A DNA stretch of 64,000 nt from Pseudoxanthomonas beigongshangi (GCF_016820515.1 NZ_JADHDV010000001.1:273248-337247); one strand, 5' to 3'; shown: positions 27,004 through 36,499, counted from the stretch's first letter. Notes: generated by a model from the sequence alone, not told the origin. Translations and numbers: made by a program.

Positions 27004-29814
27004 TCAATTGAACTTGTAGTCGAACTGCAGGAACACCTCGCGACCGATCGGGCTGTACGCGCGCCAGAAGTAGGGGTACGTGTTGAAGGTGTCGTCGCGC
27101 GGATGCAGCTTGTCGAACACGTTGTTGACGTACACACCCACCGTTGCCTTGTCCGTGATCTTCTTCGCGACGTTGAGGTTCCACAGGATGTAGGGCGCGA
27201 TGCGTCCGGTTTCGGCCCAGTTCGGCAATGAACCCCAACGGGTGTAGTAGGCCGCGGCGCGCCAGTCGTTCTTCTCCCAGCTGACCGTGCCGTTGATGCG
27301 GCTGCGGAAATTGAAGTACTGGGGATGGTCGCGGACATTGATCATGTCGCCACCTTCGAACTCCTGGAAGTCGAGCTTCAGCACATGCGTCCAGTTCAGC
27401 TGGAAGCCGAACGAACCCCAGCGATCCGTGTCCAGATCGTAACGCCATGCCGCATCGATGCCGCTGGTCTTGTTGAGCGATTGGTTGATGGGGAACGAAC
27501 GGAACTGTTCGACCTGCTCGTCAGCCAATCCGCCGGAACCGGCACGCTCGACCAGAGCGGTGTAGAACTGGCAGGTGCTGGAGTTGGGGTCCACCGGCTG
27601 CCCGTCGCGCGTCTGCCCCAGCAGGCAGTCGGCTTCGTTGCGGAACAGCAGGCCGGAGATGTCGCCCACCGCGTCCTTCAGCTCGATGTTGTAGTAATCC
27701 ACGGAGAACGACATCTGCTCGGTGACGTCCCAGACAAAACCGACAGTGGTCGATTTGCCGGTTTCGGCCTCCAGGTTCGGATCGCCACGGCGGGTGCCGA
27801 ACACCTGGTAGTTGTAGTCCGCGCCTGCGCAGGGGTTGGGACTCACGCGCGGATCGAAACCATCGCGACGGCACTTGTACTCGTCGAAGATCTGGGTGAA
27901 GAATCCGGATTCCTCGGCGAAGATGTAGTGCATGTCCGGAGCGCGGAAGCTGGTGGCATGGCTGGCACGCAGCAGCAGGCTTTCCATCGGCCGCCATTCG
28001 AGGCCGACCTGCCAGGTGCTGGCACCATCGATCTCGCTGATGTCATCGAACTTGTCGTAACGGCCCGCCAGGTTGGCCTTGAAGTTGCTGGTGATGGGCA
28101 CGCTGAACTCGACGCCGAGCGCGTAGCGCGTGCGATCGCCATGCCCGCCGGAACTGGTCAGATTGTAGATCGGCTCCGGGCCGGTATAGGTGGGCGAGGT
28201 ACGCGCATCGGGCTTGACTTCGTACTTCTGCTTGGCGCCTTCCAGGACCGCCGCCATGCCGACCGCGCCGGCCGGCAACTCGAACAGGTCGCCCGAAAGT
28301 ACGAAGTTCGCCTGGGTAACGCTGGATTCCGCGCGATCCCGGACCATGGTGTTCAGCGAAGCGAAGGTCGCCGGATCGATTGGATTGAAGAAACGGTCGA
28401 GATTGAGCTCGAAGGAATCGTAGGCGCCAAAATAAGGATCCGGGCCCAGGGATTCGCCGAGGAAGTAATCATTCAGCGGATTGGCGAGGAAGCGCGGCTG
28501 GGACGTATTGAGCTTGTACTCGGAGCGCGAGAGCGTGGCATCCCAGTCGAAACGGCCATTGGCGAAACTGCCCCGCAGGCCGGCCGCGAAGTCGAGTGAC
28601 TTCTCCTCGCTGGTGGTCACGAGGTTGCCGCCCGTTTCCGAGGGAGTGAAGATGCGCTGGGGCTGCACGAAGGCGCCGAAGGGAATCGCCTCGGAGGTCA
28701 CGTTGGGCGCGAAGATGTAATCCGGCGTGGTCCAGAACTGGGTGCCGGAGGTGAACTGCGCCTTGGCCCGCGTGTAGTTGAACTGCGCCCAGCCCTGCAT
28801 GCCGCCGTCGAAGTCCCAGGTCCCGTACAGATAGGCGGACTGGTTGCTGTCGGAGTTGCGGATGGACTGTGTGGCCGGGTAACCGGGGTAACCGCAGCGC
28901 GGGCCCGTGTAGACCGACGAGGTCTCGAAGAAGTAGACCTCGAAATCCTTGAAGCGGTCGCAGGTGGCCTGCGCGCCATCCGGGAAAATGCGCGAGCTGT
29001 TGAAGCCGTCGAACAGCAACAGGCCTTCGGTGGGATTGATATCGTCACGCGAGCGGCCAGGCTCGTCGTAGAAGGAATCCATGAAGCTGCGCTGGGAGGC
29101 GAAGATCTCTTCGCGTTCGAGTGCCTCGAAGGCGTAGGTGAGGCTCCAGTTGTCGCCGGTCTTGCCGCCAACCCATTGGAGCCGACCGGTATCGCCGCCA
29201 CCGCGGGTGGTGGCGCCGGCACGCACAGAGAGCTGGTCACCCTCGAAGTTGGTCTTCATGATGATGTTGACGACGCCGGCGACCGCATCTGAACCGTAGA
29301 TCGCCGATGCGCCGCCCGTCAGCACCTCGATGCGCTCGATGGCCGCTGCCGGGATGTTGGCCAGATTCACGGCATTGGACTGGCTGTTGTACGGCAGCGG
29401 ATAGTCGGCGGCGCGCCGGCCGTTGATCAGGATCAGCTGATAGCCGGGACCCAGGCCACGCAGATTGAGGAAGCTGGCATTCGGGGTGAAACCGTTCTGG
29501 ACCAGTTCGTTCTGCACGCTGCCGGTGAACTGGGTCAGCGTATTGAGCGCGTCGTAAACAGTGGAAAAACCTTCCTTCTCGATGTCCGCGGCAGTCACCA
29601 CGACGACAGGAGCGGGACCTTCGACATCCACGCGCTTGATGCGCGATCCAGTCACGGTGACCTTGTCCAGCGTCTGCGTGCCCTGCGCCGGAGGCGAGGA
29701 GGATTCCGGTTGCTGTGTCTCCTGGCCGTAAGCCAGGACAGGTGTCAGGAGGACCGCGAACATCGCGGTCGCGAGCCGATTGCGCTGGAACGAGCGCGCA
29801 TTGCCATTACGCAT
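27004..29814 (-). CDS. TonB-dependent receptor 2
   Basis: A 936-residue outer membrane receptor. The start at ATG 29814 (MRNGNARSFQRNRLATAMF) gives a signal peptide ending near LAYGQ and is preceded by GGGGGTGG. The plug (about 45-180) carries LDKVTVTGSRI, FLNLRGLGPGYQLILINGRR and GGASAIYGSDAVAGVVNIIM; the barrel ends QFDYKFN. It is closely similar to receptor 3 over its whole length, including the plug and the last barrel strands, which indicates tandem duplication. The ligand is unknown. The 11-bp direct repeat is 69 bp upstream of the start. Confidence 0.93.
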   Translation of the reverse strand: MRNGNARSFQRNRLATAMFAVLLTPVLAYGQETQQPESSSPPAQGTQTLDKVTVTGSRIKRVDVEGPAPVVVVTAADIEKEGFSTVYDALNTLTQFTGSVQNELVQNGFTPNASFLNLRGLGPGYQLILINGRRAADYPLPYNSQSNAVNLANIPAAAIERIEVLTGGASAIYGSDAVAGVVNIIMKTNFEGDQLSVRAGATTRGGGDTGRLQWVGGKTGDNWSLTYAFEALEREEIFASQRSFMDSFYDEPGRSRDDINPTEGLLLFDGFNSSRIFPDGAQATCDRFKDFEVYFFETSSVYTGPRCGYPGYPATQSIRNSDSNQSAYLYGTWDFDGGMQGWAQFNYTRAKAQFTSGTQFWTTPDYIFAPNVTSEAIPFGAFVQPQRIFTPSETGGNLVTTSEEKSLDFAAGLRGSFANGRFDWDATLSRSEYKLNTSQPRFLANPLNDYFLGESLGPDPYFGAYDSFELNLDRFFNPIDPATFASLNTMVRDRAESSVTQANFVLSGDLFELPAGAVGMAAVLEGAKQKYEVKPDARTSPTYTGPEPIYNLTSSGGHGDRTRYALGVEFSVPITSNFKANLAGRYDKFDDISEIDGASTWQVGLEWRPMESLLLRASHATSFRAPDMHYIFAEESGFFTQIFDEYKCRRDGFDPRVSPNPCAGADYNYQVFGTRRGDPNLEAETGKSTTVGFVWDVTEQMSFSVDYYNIELKDAVGDISGLLFRNEADCLLGQTRDGQPVDPNSSTCQFYTALVERAGSGGLADEQVEQFRSFPINQSLNKTSGIDAAWRYDLDTDRWGSFGFQLNWTHVLKLDFQEFEGGDMINVRDHPQYFNFRSRINGTVSWEKNDWRAAAYYTRWGSLPNWAETGRIAPYILWNLNVAKKITDKATVGVYVNNVFDKLHPRDDTFNTYPYFWRAYSPIGREVFLQFDYKFN

Positions 29815-29882
29815 AAAAACCACCCCCAAATTCTGGTCGAAATGTGACGACTGGCCAGTCCCTGGCACCCCCGAATCCTCCG

Positions 29883-29898
29883 TTAAATCGACGTTAAC
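29883..29898 (-). promoter_or_regulatory. 11-bp-period direct repeat upstream of TonB receptor 2
   Basis: The plus strand reads TTAAA, six bases, TTAAC, within CGTTAAA-N4-CGTTAAC. Spacing is identical to the elements before receptors 1 and 3. Confidence 0.55.
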
Positions 29899-29994
29899 AC
29901 GACGAAATTCACATTTCTACAATCTCAAGGGATTGATTCTTAAAGAGTAATTTGAATTATCTGCGCCGGGATGAGCCTTGAACGGCCCACGGTC

Positions 29995-30029
29995 AAAAAA
30001 CAAAAAAGCCCGGCGTGAGCCGGGCTTTT
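29995..30029 (-). terminator. Intrinsic terminator of TonB receptor 3
   Basis: On the minus strand, an AAAAGCCCGGC stem with its complement is followed by TTTTTTGTTTTTT. It lies 20 bp after the stop codon. Confidence 0.87.
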
Positions 30030-30048
30030 CCGTTGCGGTACCAGTCGA

Positions 30049-32886
30049 TTAGTTGAACTTGTAGTCGAACTGGACGAACACCTCGCGACCGACCGGGCTG
30101 AACGCGCGCCAGAAGTAGGGATACGAGTTGAACGTGTCGTCACGCGGATGCAGCTTGTTGAACACGTTGTTGACGTAGACACCGATGGTGGCCTTGTCCG
30201 TGATCTTCTTGCGCAGGCTGGCGTTCCACATGATGTACGGCGCGATGCGCGAGGTCTCGGCCCAGTTTGGCAGCGAACCCCAGCGATAGCCGTACACCGT
30301 GGCGTTCCAGTCGTTCTTGGTCCAACCCATCTGCCAGTTCAGGCGGCTGCGGAAGTTGAAGAACTGCGGATGATCGCGACGATCTTCCATCCGCTCGCCG
30401 GGGAACTGTTGCGCTTCCAGCTTCAGCACGTGGGTCCAGGACAGCTCGGCATTGAAATCGCCGAAACGATCGGTATCGATATTGTAGGTGGCACGGGCAT
30501 CGATACCGGAGGTCCTGGTGAGCACCTGGTTCTGCGGATAGGTGTGGAACTCGAGCACTTCGCCGGTGGTCGGGTCGCGGACCACGCGGCTGGTGAAGTC
30601 CGCGCAACGCGGCGAGTTCTGATCCACCGCGCTGCCATCACGATTGGTGCCCAGAAGGCAGGCGGCTTCCTCGCGGAACAGCAGGCCGGTCAGATCGCTG
30701 ATCGCGCCTTCCAGCTCGATGTTGTAGTAATCGACCGACAGCGACAGGTTGTCACGTGCATCCCACACCACGCCCGCGGTGTAGGACTTGCCTTCCTCCG
30801 CGTCCAGGCGCGGGTCGCCCTTGCGGGTGCCGAACACCTGGTAGTTGTAGTCGGTGCCGCCGCCGCACTCCGTGGTCACGGTCGGGTTCAGGCCAGCCTC
30901 GCGGCAGGCATACTCGTCCATGATGTACAGATAGAAGCCCGACTCACCCGCGTAGATGTAGTGCATGTCCGGGGCCTTGAAGCTGGTGGCGTAGGAGCCG
31001 CGCAGCAGCAGGCTGTCGATCGGACGCCATTCCAGGCCGGTGGACCAGGTGAACGCACCATTGATGTCACTGGCGTCGTTGAACTTGTCGTAGCGGCCGG
31101 CCAGGCTGGCCTTCAGGGTTTCGAAGATCGGAATGCTGAACTCCAGGCCGAACGAATAGCGATCACGCTTGCCACCGCCTGCAGTGGCGGTCAGGCCCAT
31201 CGGCGCGTCGTTGCCCGTGTAGTTGAGCAGCAGGCGATCATCGGGGCTGACGTCGTACTTCTGGGTAGCACCTTCCAGCACCGCGGCCATGGCCAGCGGA
31301 CCGGCGGGCAGTTCGAACAGGTCGCCGCTGATCACGAAGGAGCCCTGGGTGACTTGCGAATCGGCTTCGTTCTTGTAGCGCGACGTCATCTCCGCGACTT
31401 GGCCCGGGCTGAGCGGGTTCATCAGGCGGCCGACGTTGAGCGCGTAGATCGGCAGGCCGGTTGCGGCATGCGTGCCCAGGTTCGGTCCGAAGAAGTAGTC
31501 GCGCACCTTGCCGGCGACGAGATAGGAGAATTCCTCCTTCATATCGTAACGGGCATGCGAGATGGTGGCGTCCCAGTCGAACTTGTTGTCGAAGAGGGTG
31601 CCGCGCAGACCGGCCGCGATGTCGATGGAGGTTTCCTTGAACGTGCTGGGCTGGCCGCCGCCGGAACCGATTTCGCTCGGGGTGATGAAACGCAGCACGT
31701 TGCCGAGCACGGCGTTGTAGTTCGGATCGTAGAAGTTGCCGACGCCGAGCCCGCCGCCGCTCTGAACGAAGCGGGACGAACTCGCTACCTTCGCTTCCGA
31801 GGAGACGATGTTCAACTGCGCCCAGGCCTGGGTATTGCCGTCGAAATCGTAGGTGCCATAGAGGTACGCGGACAGGTTCTTGTCCGAGTTGCGGATGGAC
31901 TGGCCGGCCGGCCAGCCGAAGTAGCCGCAGCGATCGGGCGTAGCGAGCGCAGGATTGGACTTGAAGGCTTCAAACTCGCTGAAGCGATCGCAGACGGTCT
32001 GGGCGCCGCCCGGGTACTCGCGCACCGCGCTGCCCGGACCGGTGGTCGGGTTGCCATTGGCGTCGCGACGTACGGTGAAACGCACACCTTCATAGGCGGT
32101 GGTCGCATTGGCCGGATCCGACAGGCTGGGGTCGTCGCGGAACGAGTCCATGAATTCACGCTGGAAGCCGTAGATGGCTTCGCGCTCCAGATACTCGGTG
32201 GCGTAGGTCAAGCTCCACTTGTCGCCGGTCTTGCCGCCGACCCACTGGAAACGACCGGTGTCACCGCCGCCACGGGTCGTGGTGCCTGCGCGCACGGTTA
32301 CCAGGTCGCCTTCGTAATTCGTCTTCAGGATCACATTGACCACGCCGGCCACCGCGTCCGAACCGTAGATCGCGGAAGCACCACCCGACAGGACTTCGAT
32401 ACGGTCGATCGCCGCCGACGGGATGGCGGCCAGGTTCACCGCGTTCGACTGGCTGTTGTACGGCATGGGATAGTCGGAGGTGCGACGGCCGTTGATCAGG
32501 ACCAACTGGTAGCCAGGGCCGAGGCCGCGCAGGTTCAGGAAGCTGCCATTCGGGGTGAAGCCGTCCTGGTTCAATTCGTTCTGCACGGAGCCGGTGAATT
32601 GGCTCAACGTGTTGAGTGCGTCATAGACGGTCGAGAAACCTTCCTTCTCGATGTCGGCCGCGGTGATCACGGTCACCGGCGACGGACCTTCCACGTCCAC
32701 GCGCGAGATGCGTGAGCCAGTGACGACGACCTTGTCCAGATTCTGGGCCTTGGCGGGAGCCGAGGCTTGTTCCTGTTCTTGCTGGGTTTCCTGGGCGGCT
32801 GCGGCGGTGGCGGGCAGCACGAACGCCGCAAAAAGGGCGGCGCACAGGCGGTTGCGCTTCAATGCGCGCGTATTGCGAACTGGCAT
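30049..32886 (-). CDS. TonB-dependent receptor 3
   Basis: A 945-residue outer membrane receptor and the close paralogue of receptor 2. The start at ATG 32886 (MPVRNTRALKRNRL) has AAGGGGA upstream and gives a signal peptide ending ATAAAAQ. The plug shows LDKVVVTGSRI, LRGLGPGYQLVLINGRR and GGASAIYGSDAVAGVVNVIL; the barrel closes with QFDYKFN. Several loop regions differ from receptor 2, notably around residues 270-310, where this one is longer, so the two may bind different ligands. A direct repeat is 86 bp and a perfect CRP/Clp-type site about 148 bp upstream of the start. Confidence 0.93.
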   Translation of the reverse strand: MPVRNTRALKRNRLCAALFAAFVLPATAAAAQETQQEQEQASAPAKAQNLDKVVVTGSRISRVDVEGPSPVTVITAADIEKEGFSTVYDALNTLSQFTGSVQNELNQDGFTPNGSFLNLRGLGPGYQLVLINGRRTSDYPMPYNSQSNAVNLAAIPSAAIDRIEVLSGGASAIYGSDAVAGVVNVILKTNYEGDLVTVRAGTTTRGGGDTGRFQWVGGKTGDKWSLTYATEYLEREAIYGFQREFMDSFRDDPSLSDPANATTAYEGVRFTVRRDANGNPTTGPGSAVREYPGGAQTVCDRFSEFEAFKSNPALATPDRCGYFGWPAGQSIRNSDKNLSAYLYGTYDFDGNTQAWAQLNIVSSEAKVASSSRFVQSGGGLGVGNFYDPNYNAVLGNVLRFITPSEIGSGGGQPSTFKETSIDIAAGLRGTLFDNKFDWDATISHARYDMKEEFSYLVAGKVRDYFFGPNLGTHAATGLPIYALNVGRLMNPLSPGQVAEMTSRYKNEADSQVTQGSFVISGDLFELPAGPLAMAAVLEGATQKYDVSPDDRLLLNYTGNDAPMGLTATAGGGKRDRYSFGLEFSIPIFETLKASLAGRYDKFNDASDINGAFTWSTGLEWRPIDSLLLRGSYATSFKAPDMHYIYAGESGFYLYIMDEYACREAGLNPTVTTECGGGTDYNYQVFGTRKGDPRLDAEEGKSYTAGVVWDARDNLSLSVDYYNIELEGAISDLTGLLFREEAACLLGTNRDGSAVDQNSPRCADFTSRVVRDPTTGEVLEFHTYPQNQVLTRTSGIDARATYNIDTDRFGDFNAELSWTHVLKLEAQQFPGERMEDRRDHPQFFNFRSRLNWQMGWTKNDWNATVYGYRWGSLPNWAETSRIAPYIMWNASLRKKITDKATIGVYVNNVFNKLHPRDDTFNSYPYFWRAFSPVGREVFVQFDYKFN

Positions 32887-32971
32887 GTAGTGAATCCCCT
32901 TGAGATATAGATGCGGGCCCCATGGCCATTCCATTGGCCTGCCGCATCAAAGTGAAATCCTTGTTACGAAA

Positions 32972-32987
32972 CTAACATGACATTAAC
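32972..32987 (-). promoter_or_regulatory. 11-bp-period direct repeat upstream of TonB receptor 3
   Basis: The plus strand reads CTAAC, six bases, TTAAC. It is the third example of the element found before receptors 1 and 2, with the same spacing and strand. Confidence 0.55.
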
Positions 32988-33033
32988 GAATGGTGTGATT
33001 CGCGTCCCAGTGAAATCAGAATTCTTTTAATTA

Positions 33034-33049
33034 TGTGATTTATGTCACA
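33034..33049. promoter_or_regulatory. CRP/Clp-type binding site
   Basis: TGTGATTTATGTCACA matches TGTGA-N6-TCACA at all ten consensus positions. In Xanthomonadaceae this sequence is bound by the CRP homologue Clp. Its centre is 155 bp upstream of the receptor 3 start and 62 bp from the centre of the direct repeat. Confidence 0.7.
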
Positions 33050-33334
33050 AAATTCTTGGCGAATTTGTAGCGCTGCACAATGCCCTTTTGAGTAATTTGT
33101 TTTGAATCAATGCGTTACAGAAGTCCCGCCAAGACCCGTTTGATCCGGTCGAAGGCCGTGCTGAGGCACCGTTAACTGGGCAGGTGGAGCCGCCGTCGCA
33201 GGCACCAGAGCGGGCAGCCGGACCTTTTCCCCCGATCACCTAAACTGTGCGCCGCACCTTCCTTGTTGCCCGGCGCCCCGCCCAGGCGGCCAGCGCCCTT
33301 CCGGGCGACGGGCATCGCTCATCCAACGCAGAAC

Positions 33335-34183
33335 ATGACCCCCCAAACCGTCGTCCCCCATGCCGTCCAGGGCACCCTGAGCCCTTCCCCCCGCGTCAAG
33401 AACGTCATCGCCGTCGGTTCCGGCAAGGGCGGGGTGGGCAAGTCCACCACCGCGGTCAACCTGGCGTTGGCGCTTCATGCCGACGGAGCCCGGGTGGGGC
33501 TGCTGGATGCCGACGTCTACGGCCCCAGCATCCCGGCCATGCTCGGTTTGTCGGGGCGGCCCGACAGCCCGGACAACAAGTCGATCGAACCGATGCGGGC
33601 GTTCGGCGTGGAGGCGATGTCGATTGGCCTGCTCGTGGATCAGGACACGCCGATGATCTGGCGCGGCCCGATGGCGACTTCGGCGCTGATGCAGTTGTTC
33701 ACCGACACCCTGTGGGGTGATCTGGACTACCTGCTGATCGATCTGCCGCCGGGTACGGGCGACATCCAGTTGACCCTGGCCCAGAAGATTCCGGTGGCGG
33801 GCGCGGTGGTGGTCACCACCCCGCAGGACATCGCCACCCTGGATGCGCGCAAGGCACTGAAGATGTTTGAAAAGGTCGAGGTCGCGGTGCTGGGCATCGT
33901 CGAGAACATGGCGGTGCATACCTGTTCCAGTTGCGGCCACGTCGAGCACCTGTTTGGGGAGGGGGGCGGCCAGCGGATGGCGGCGCAGTACGGCGTGCCG
34001 CTGTTGGGATCGCTGCCGCTGGACATCGCGATCCGGGAGCAGGGCGATGCCGGGCGGCCGGTGGTCGTGGCCGCGCCGGATTCGGCCGCCGCGCAGGCCT
34101 ACCGGCAGGCGGCGCGAGCGCTGGTGGCGCAACTGGAATCCCGGCCACGGGCCAAGCCTTCGATCCTTTCCTCGCTGGTCTGA
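33335..34183 (+). CDS. apbC: Iron-sulfur cluster carrier ATPase, Mrp/ApbC/NBP35 family
   Basis: Binds and transfers Fe-S clusters to apoproteins. The 282-residue protein has the deviant Walker A motif [18 protein letters not shown] (about residues 30-47), [30 protein letters not shown] and the cluster-binding CSSCG pair (about residues 194-197). It lacks the N-terminal DUF59 domain of longer Mrp proteins. The ATG at 33335 gives a normal N-terminus; the frame is open further upstream, but that part is not family-like. dcd follows 91 bp downstream. Confidence 0.93.
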   Translation: MTPQTVVPHAVQGTLSPSPRVKNVIAVGSGKGGVGKSTTAVNLALALHADGARVGLLDADVYGPSIPAMLGLSGRPDSPDNKSIEPMRAFGVEAMSIGLLVDQDTPMIWRGPMATSALMQLFTDTLWGDLDYLLIDLPPGTGDIQLTLAQKIPVAGAVVVTTPQDIATLDARKALKMFEKVEVAVLGIVENMAVHTCSSCGHVEHLFGEGGGQRMAAQYGVPLLGSLPLDIAIREQGDAGRPVVVAAPDSAAAQAYRQAARALVAQLESRPRAKPSILSSLV

Positions 34184-34227
34184 CCCTGCCTCGTCTCGGC
34201 CCGCTCGGGCGAGGGGCCGGGCTGCCC

Positions 34228-34233
34228 TACAAT
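34228..34233 (+). promoter_or_regulatory. Likely -10 element of dcd
   Basis: TACAAT in a GC-rich background, 41 bp before the dcd start. No -35 match is visible. Confidence 0.4.
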
Positions 34234-34274
34234 GGCGGCCCCGTCCGCACCCGTCTCCGCAACAGGAACCCTGC

Positions 34275-34841
34275 ATGAGCATCAAGAGTGACCGTTGGAT
34301 CCGCCGCATGTCCGAGCAGCACGGCATGATCGAGCCGTACGAGCCGGGACAGGTGAAGCAGGTCAACGGCGAGCGCATCGTCAGCTACGGCACCTCCAGC
34401 TACGGCTACGACGTGCGCTGCTCGCGCGAGTTCAAGGTGTTCACCAACATCAACTCGACGATCGTCGATCCGAAGCACTTCGATCCCGGCAGCTTCGTCG
34501 ACATCGAATCCGACGTCTGCATCATCCCGCCGAATTCGTTCGCGCTGGCCCGCACGGTCGAGTACTTCCGCATCCCGCGCGACACCCTGGTGGTGTGCCT
34601 GGGCAAGAGCACGTACGCGCGCTGCGGCATCATCGTCAACGTGACCCCGCTGGAGCCGGAGTGGGAAGGGCACGTCACCCTGGAGTTCAGCAACACCACG
34701 CCGCTGCCGGCGCGCATCTACGCCAACGAGGGCGTGGCGCAGATGCTGTTCTTCCAGTCCGACGAAGTCTGCGAAACCTCGTACAAGGATCGCGGCGGCA
34801 AGTACCAGGGCCAGACCGGGGTGACGCTGCCGCGGACCTGA
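34275..34841 (+). CDS. dcd: dCTP deaminase
   Basis: Deaminates dCTP to dUTP, feeding dTMP synthesis. The 188-residue protein has the trimer-core features [48 protein letters not shown] and the catalytic glutamate in [12 protein letters not shown], ending [13 protein letters not shown]. The ATG at 34275 is preceded by AGGAA. Length and motifs match the monofunctional proteobacterial enzyme rather than the archaeal dUTP-forming type. Confidence 0.97.
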   Translation: MSIKSDRWIRRMSEQHGMIEPYEPGQVKQVNGERIVSYGTSSYGYDVRCSREFKVFTNINSTIVDPKHFDPGSFVDIESDVCIIPPNSFALARTVEYFRIPRDTLVVCLGKSTYARCGIIVNVTPLEPEWEGHVTLEFSNTTPLPARIYANEGVAQMLFFQSDEVCETSYKDRGGKYQGQTGVTLPRT

Positions 34842-34856
34842 GCGTGGCGCAGGTAC

Positions 34857-35405
34857 ATGGACGCCAATCCGTATACGCCACCCGCCACGGCACTCGTCGA
34901 GAATGACAAGGGCCACGAAGTGGTCCTGGCCGCGCGTTGGCGCCGATTGGTGGCTTGCATTATCGATACATTGCTGCAGGCGGCGTTGTGGATCGGGGCG
35001 GGTCATGGCCTGCAATCGCTGACAGGCTGGCAATTGAGCGCGGAACAGCCTGCGCGTGTCCCGACGACAACGCTGGAGTATTGGCTGGAGCCTTTCATCA
35101 TCGCCGGCCACCCGCTCGACTACCTGCTTGGTTTCGCGGCGTTCCTGGTGTTGCAGGGGTGGTTGCTGGCCAGGAGGCAGCAGACCATCGGCAAGCTGAT
35201 GCTGGGTGTGCGCATCACCGATGCATCGGGCCAGCCCGCCGGCCTGCGACGCATCCTGCTGGCGCGTGAGCTGCCATGGTGGCTGTTGGCGTTGGTGCCA
35301 TTTGGCACGCTCCTTGTCGCGCTAGAGCCCCTCTTCATTTTCCGCCGCGACCGGCGTTGCCTGCACGATCTGTTGGCCGGAACACGCGTGGTTGCCGCGC
35401 GCTGA
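34857..35405 (+). CDS. RDD family membrane protein
   Basis: A 182-residue inner membrane protein with three predicted helices (about residues 27-48, 85-106 and 138-160). The RDD-domain pattern is seen as VLAARWRRLVACIIDTLL near the start and QTIGKLMLGVRITDASG in the middle. RDD proteins are mostly uncharacterised; some have been linked to ion transport. Base composition looks lower in GC than in the neighbours. It follows dcd by 15 bp and converges on the HIT gene. Confidence 0.82.
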   Translation: MDANPYTPPATALVENDKGHEVVLAARWRRLVACIIDTLLQAALWIGAGHGLQSLTGWQLSAEQPARVPTTTLEYWLEPFIIAGHPLDYLLGFAAFLVLQGWLLARRQQTIGKLMLGVRITDASGQPAGLRRILLARELPWWLLALVPFGTLLVALEPLFIFRRDRRCLHDLLAGTRVVAAR

Positions 35406-35414
35406 ACACGGCCG

Positions 35415-35825
35415 CTACGCGATCAGACGCCGACGCCAGCGCGCCACCTCGGTCGCCAGTTCGGCTTCGGAAAAACGCTCGGCTTGGCCATGTCCCCACA
35501 CGGGGCCCGGCCAGGCCGGATCGCCTTCGTGGCGTCCCACCAGGTGGATGTGCAACTGGCGCACGATGTTGCCGAGCGCGCCGATATTGAGCTTCTGCAC
35601 CCCTGGAACCGCACGGATCAATCCGCCCGCCTGGTTGATCTCCGCGAGCAGCAGGCGTTGCTGGCCGCCATCCAGATCCAGCCATTCGCTCACGTTGTCC
35701 ACCCGCGGCACCAGCACCAGCCAGGGATAACGACGGTCGTTCATCAGTCGCACCTGCGACAGCGGGCCATCGGCGATGAACAGGCTGTCGCGGGCCAGGC
35801 GGGAATCCGGTTCGAAGCCGCTCAC
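35415..35825 (-). CDS. HIT domain protein
   Basis: A 136-residue histidine-triad protein, probably a nucleotide hydrolase or transferase. Family marks are LMNDRRYPWLVLVPR, KLNIGALGNIVRQLHIHLVGR with the catalytic histidine pair, and WPGPVWG. I use GTG 35825, because the family begins with a short segment like FEPDSRLARDS before LMNDRRYPW. This GTG overlaps the stop of the hydrolase gene upstream (GTGA), so the two are probably coupled. The substrate is unknown. Confidence 0.85.
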   Translation of the reverse strand: MSGFEPDSRLARDSLFIADGPLSQVRLMNDRRYPWLVLVPRVDNVSEWLDLDGGQQRLLLAEINQAGGLIRAVPGVQKLNIGALGNIVRQLHIHLVGRHEGDPAWPGPVWGHGQAERFSEAELATEVARWRRRLIA

Positions 35826-36499
35826 CCGATCTGCTCCGCGAGGAACGCCAGGCTGCGTGAAAGTGCCAGGTCGGCGCTTGGCGCGTCGTGGATGTCGGGA
35901 CTGGCGTCGCGGTTGAAGGCATGGCCGGCCGGATAGGTGAAAACGGGCAGGCCGGGCAAGCGGTCGCGATGAAGTTGCACGGCTTCCGGTGGAATCGACG
36001 CGTCCTGTTCGCCGAAATGGAACATCACCGGCGCAGGCAACGTCGAACCGGATGGCATTTCCTCCAGGAACAGGCGGTTGCGGGAGCCGTAATAGCTCAC
36101 GCCCGGCAGCCCCAGCCGAAGCGCGGACAGGAAGGCGACCGTGCCGCCCCAGCAGTAGCCGACGGTGCCGACTTTTCCAGCCCAGGCCAGCGCGGCGGCG
36201 GCGGCGGATACCACGTCGAGCGCGGCGTCGAATCCCAGCTTGCCGATGAGTTCGCGGCCGCGATCGTGGGCGGACGGGTCGTAGGGCAGTTCGACACCCG
36301 GCTCGACCAGATCGAAGAACGCCGGCGCCAGGGTCGCGTAGCCAGCCTCGGCGTAGCGTTCGGCGACGCTGCGGATGTGCGCGTTGGCGCCGAAGATTTC
36401 CTGGATGATCACCAGGCCGCCACGGGGCGCACCTGCCGGTTTGGCCTGCCAGGCCGCCACCGGGCCGCGCGCGGTTTCGAGGGTGATCCATTCGCCCAT
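35822..36499 (-). CDS. Dienelactone hydrolase family protein
   Basis: A 225-residue alpha/beta hydrolase. The nucleophile elbow is GTVGYCWGGTVAFL, with cysteine as nucleophile as in dienelactone hydrolases. The triad aspartate (GEQDASIP) and histidine (YPAGHAFNRD) follow in order. It begins with the usual GPVAAWQAKPAGAPRGGLVIIQEIFG. The ATG at 36499 is preceded by AGGA; an in-frame ATG 45 bases upstream is less likely. No aromatic degradation genes are nearby, so the substrate is unknown and may be a general ester or lactone. Confidence 0.88.
   Translation of the reverse strand: MGEWITLETARGPVAAWQAKPAGAPRGGLVIIQEIFGANAHIRSVAERYAEAGYATLAPAFFDLVEPGVELPYDPSAHDRGRELIGKLGFDAALDVVSAAAAALAWAGKVGTVGYCWGGTVAFLSALRLGLPGVSYYGSRNRLFLEEMPSGSTLPAPVMFHFGEQDASIPPEAVQLHRDRLPGLPVFTYPAGHAFNRDASPDIHDAPSADLALSRSLAFLAEQIG

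Larger units (their letters stand above)
32887..33334. other. Divergent control region between TonB receptor 3 and apbC
   Basis: This 448-bp gap is markedly AT-richer than its surroundings between about 32950 and 33120. It contains the GTTAA-type direct repeat (32972-32987) and the CRP/Clp-type palindrome (33034-33049). I see no credible gene in it. Confidence 0.7.
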
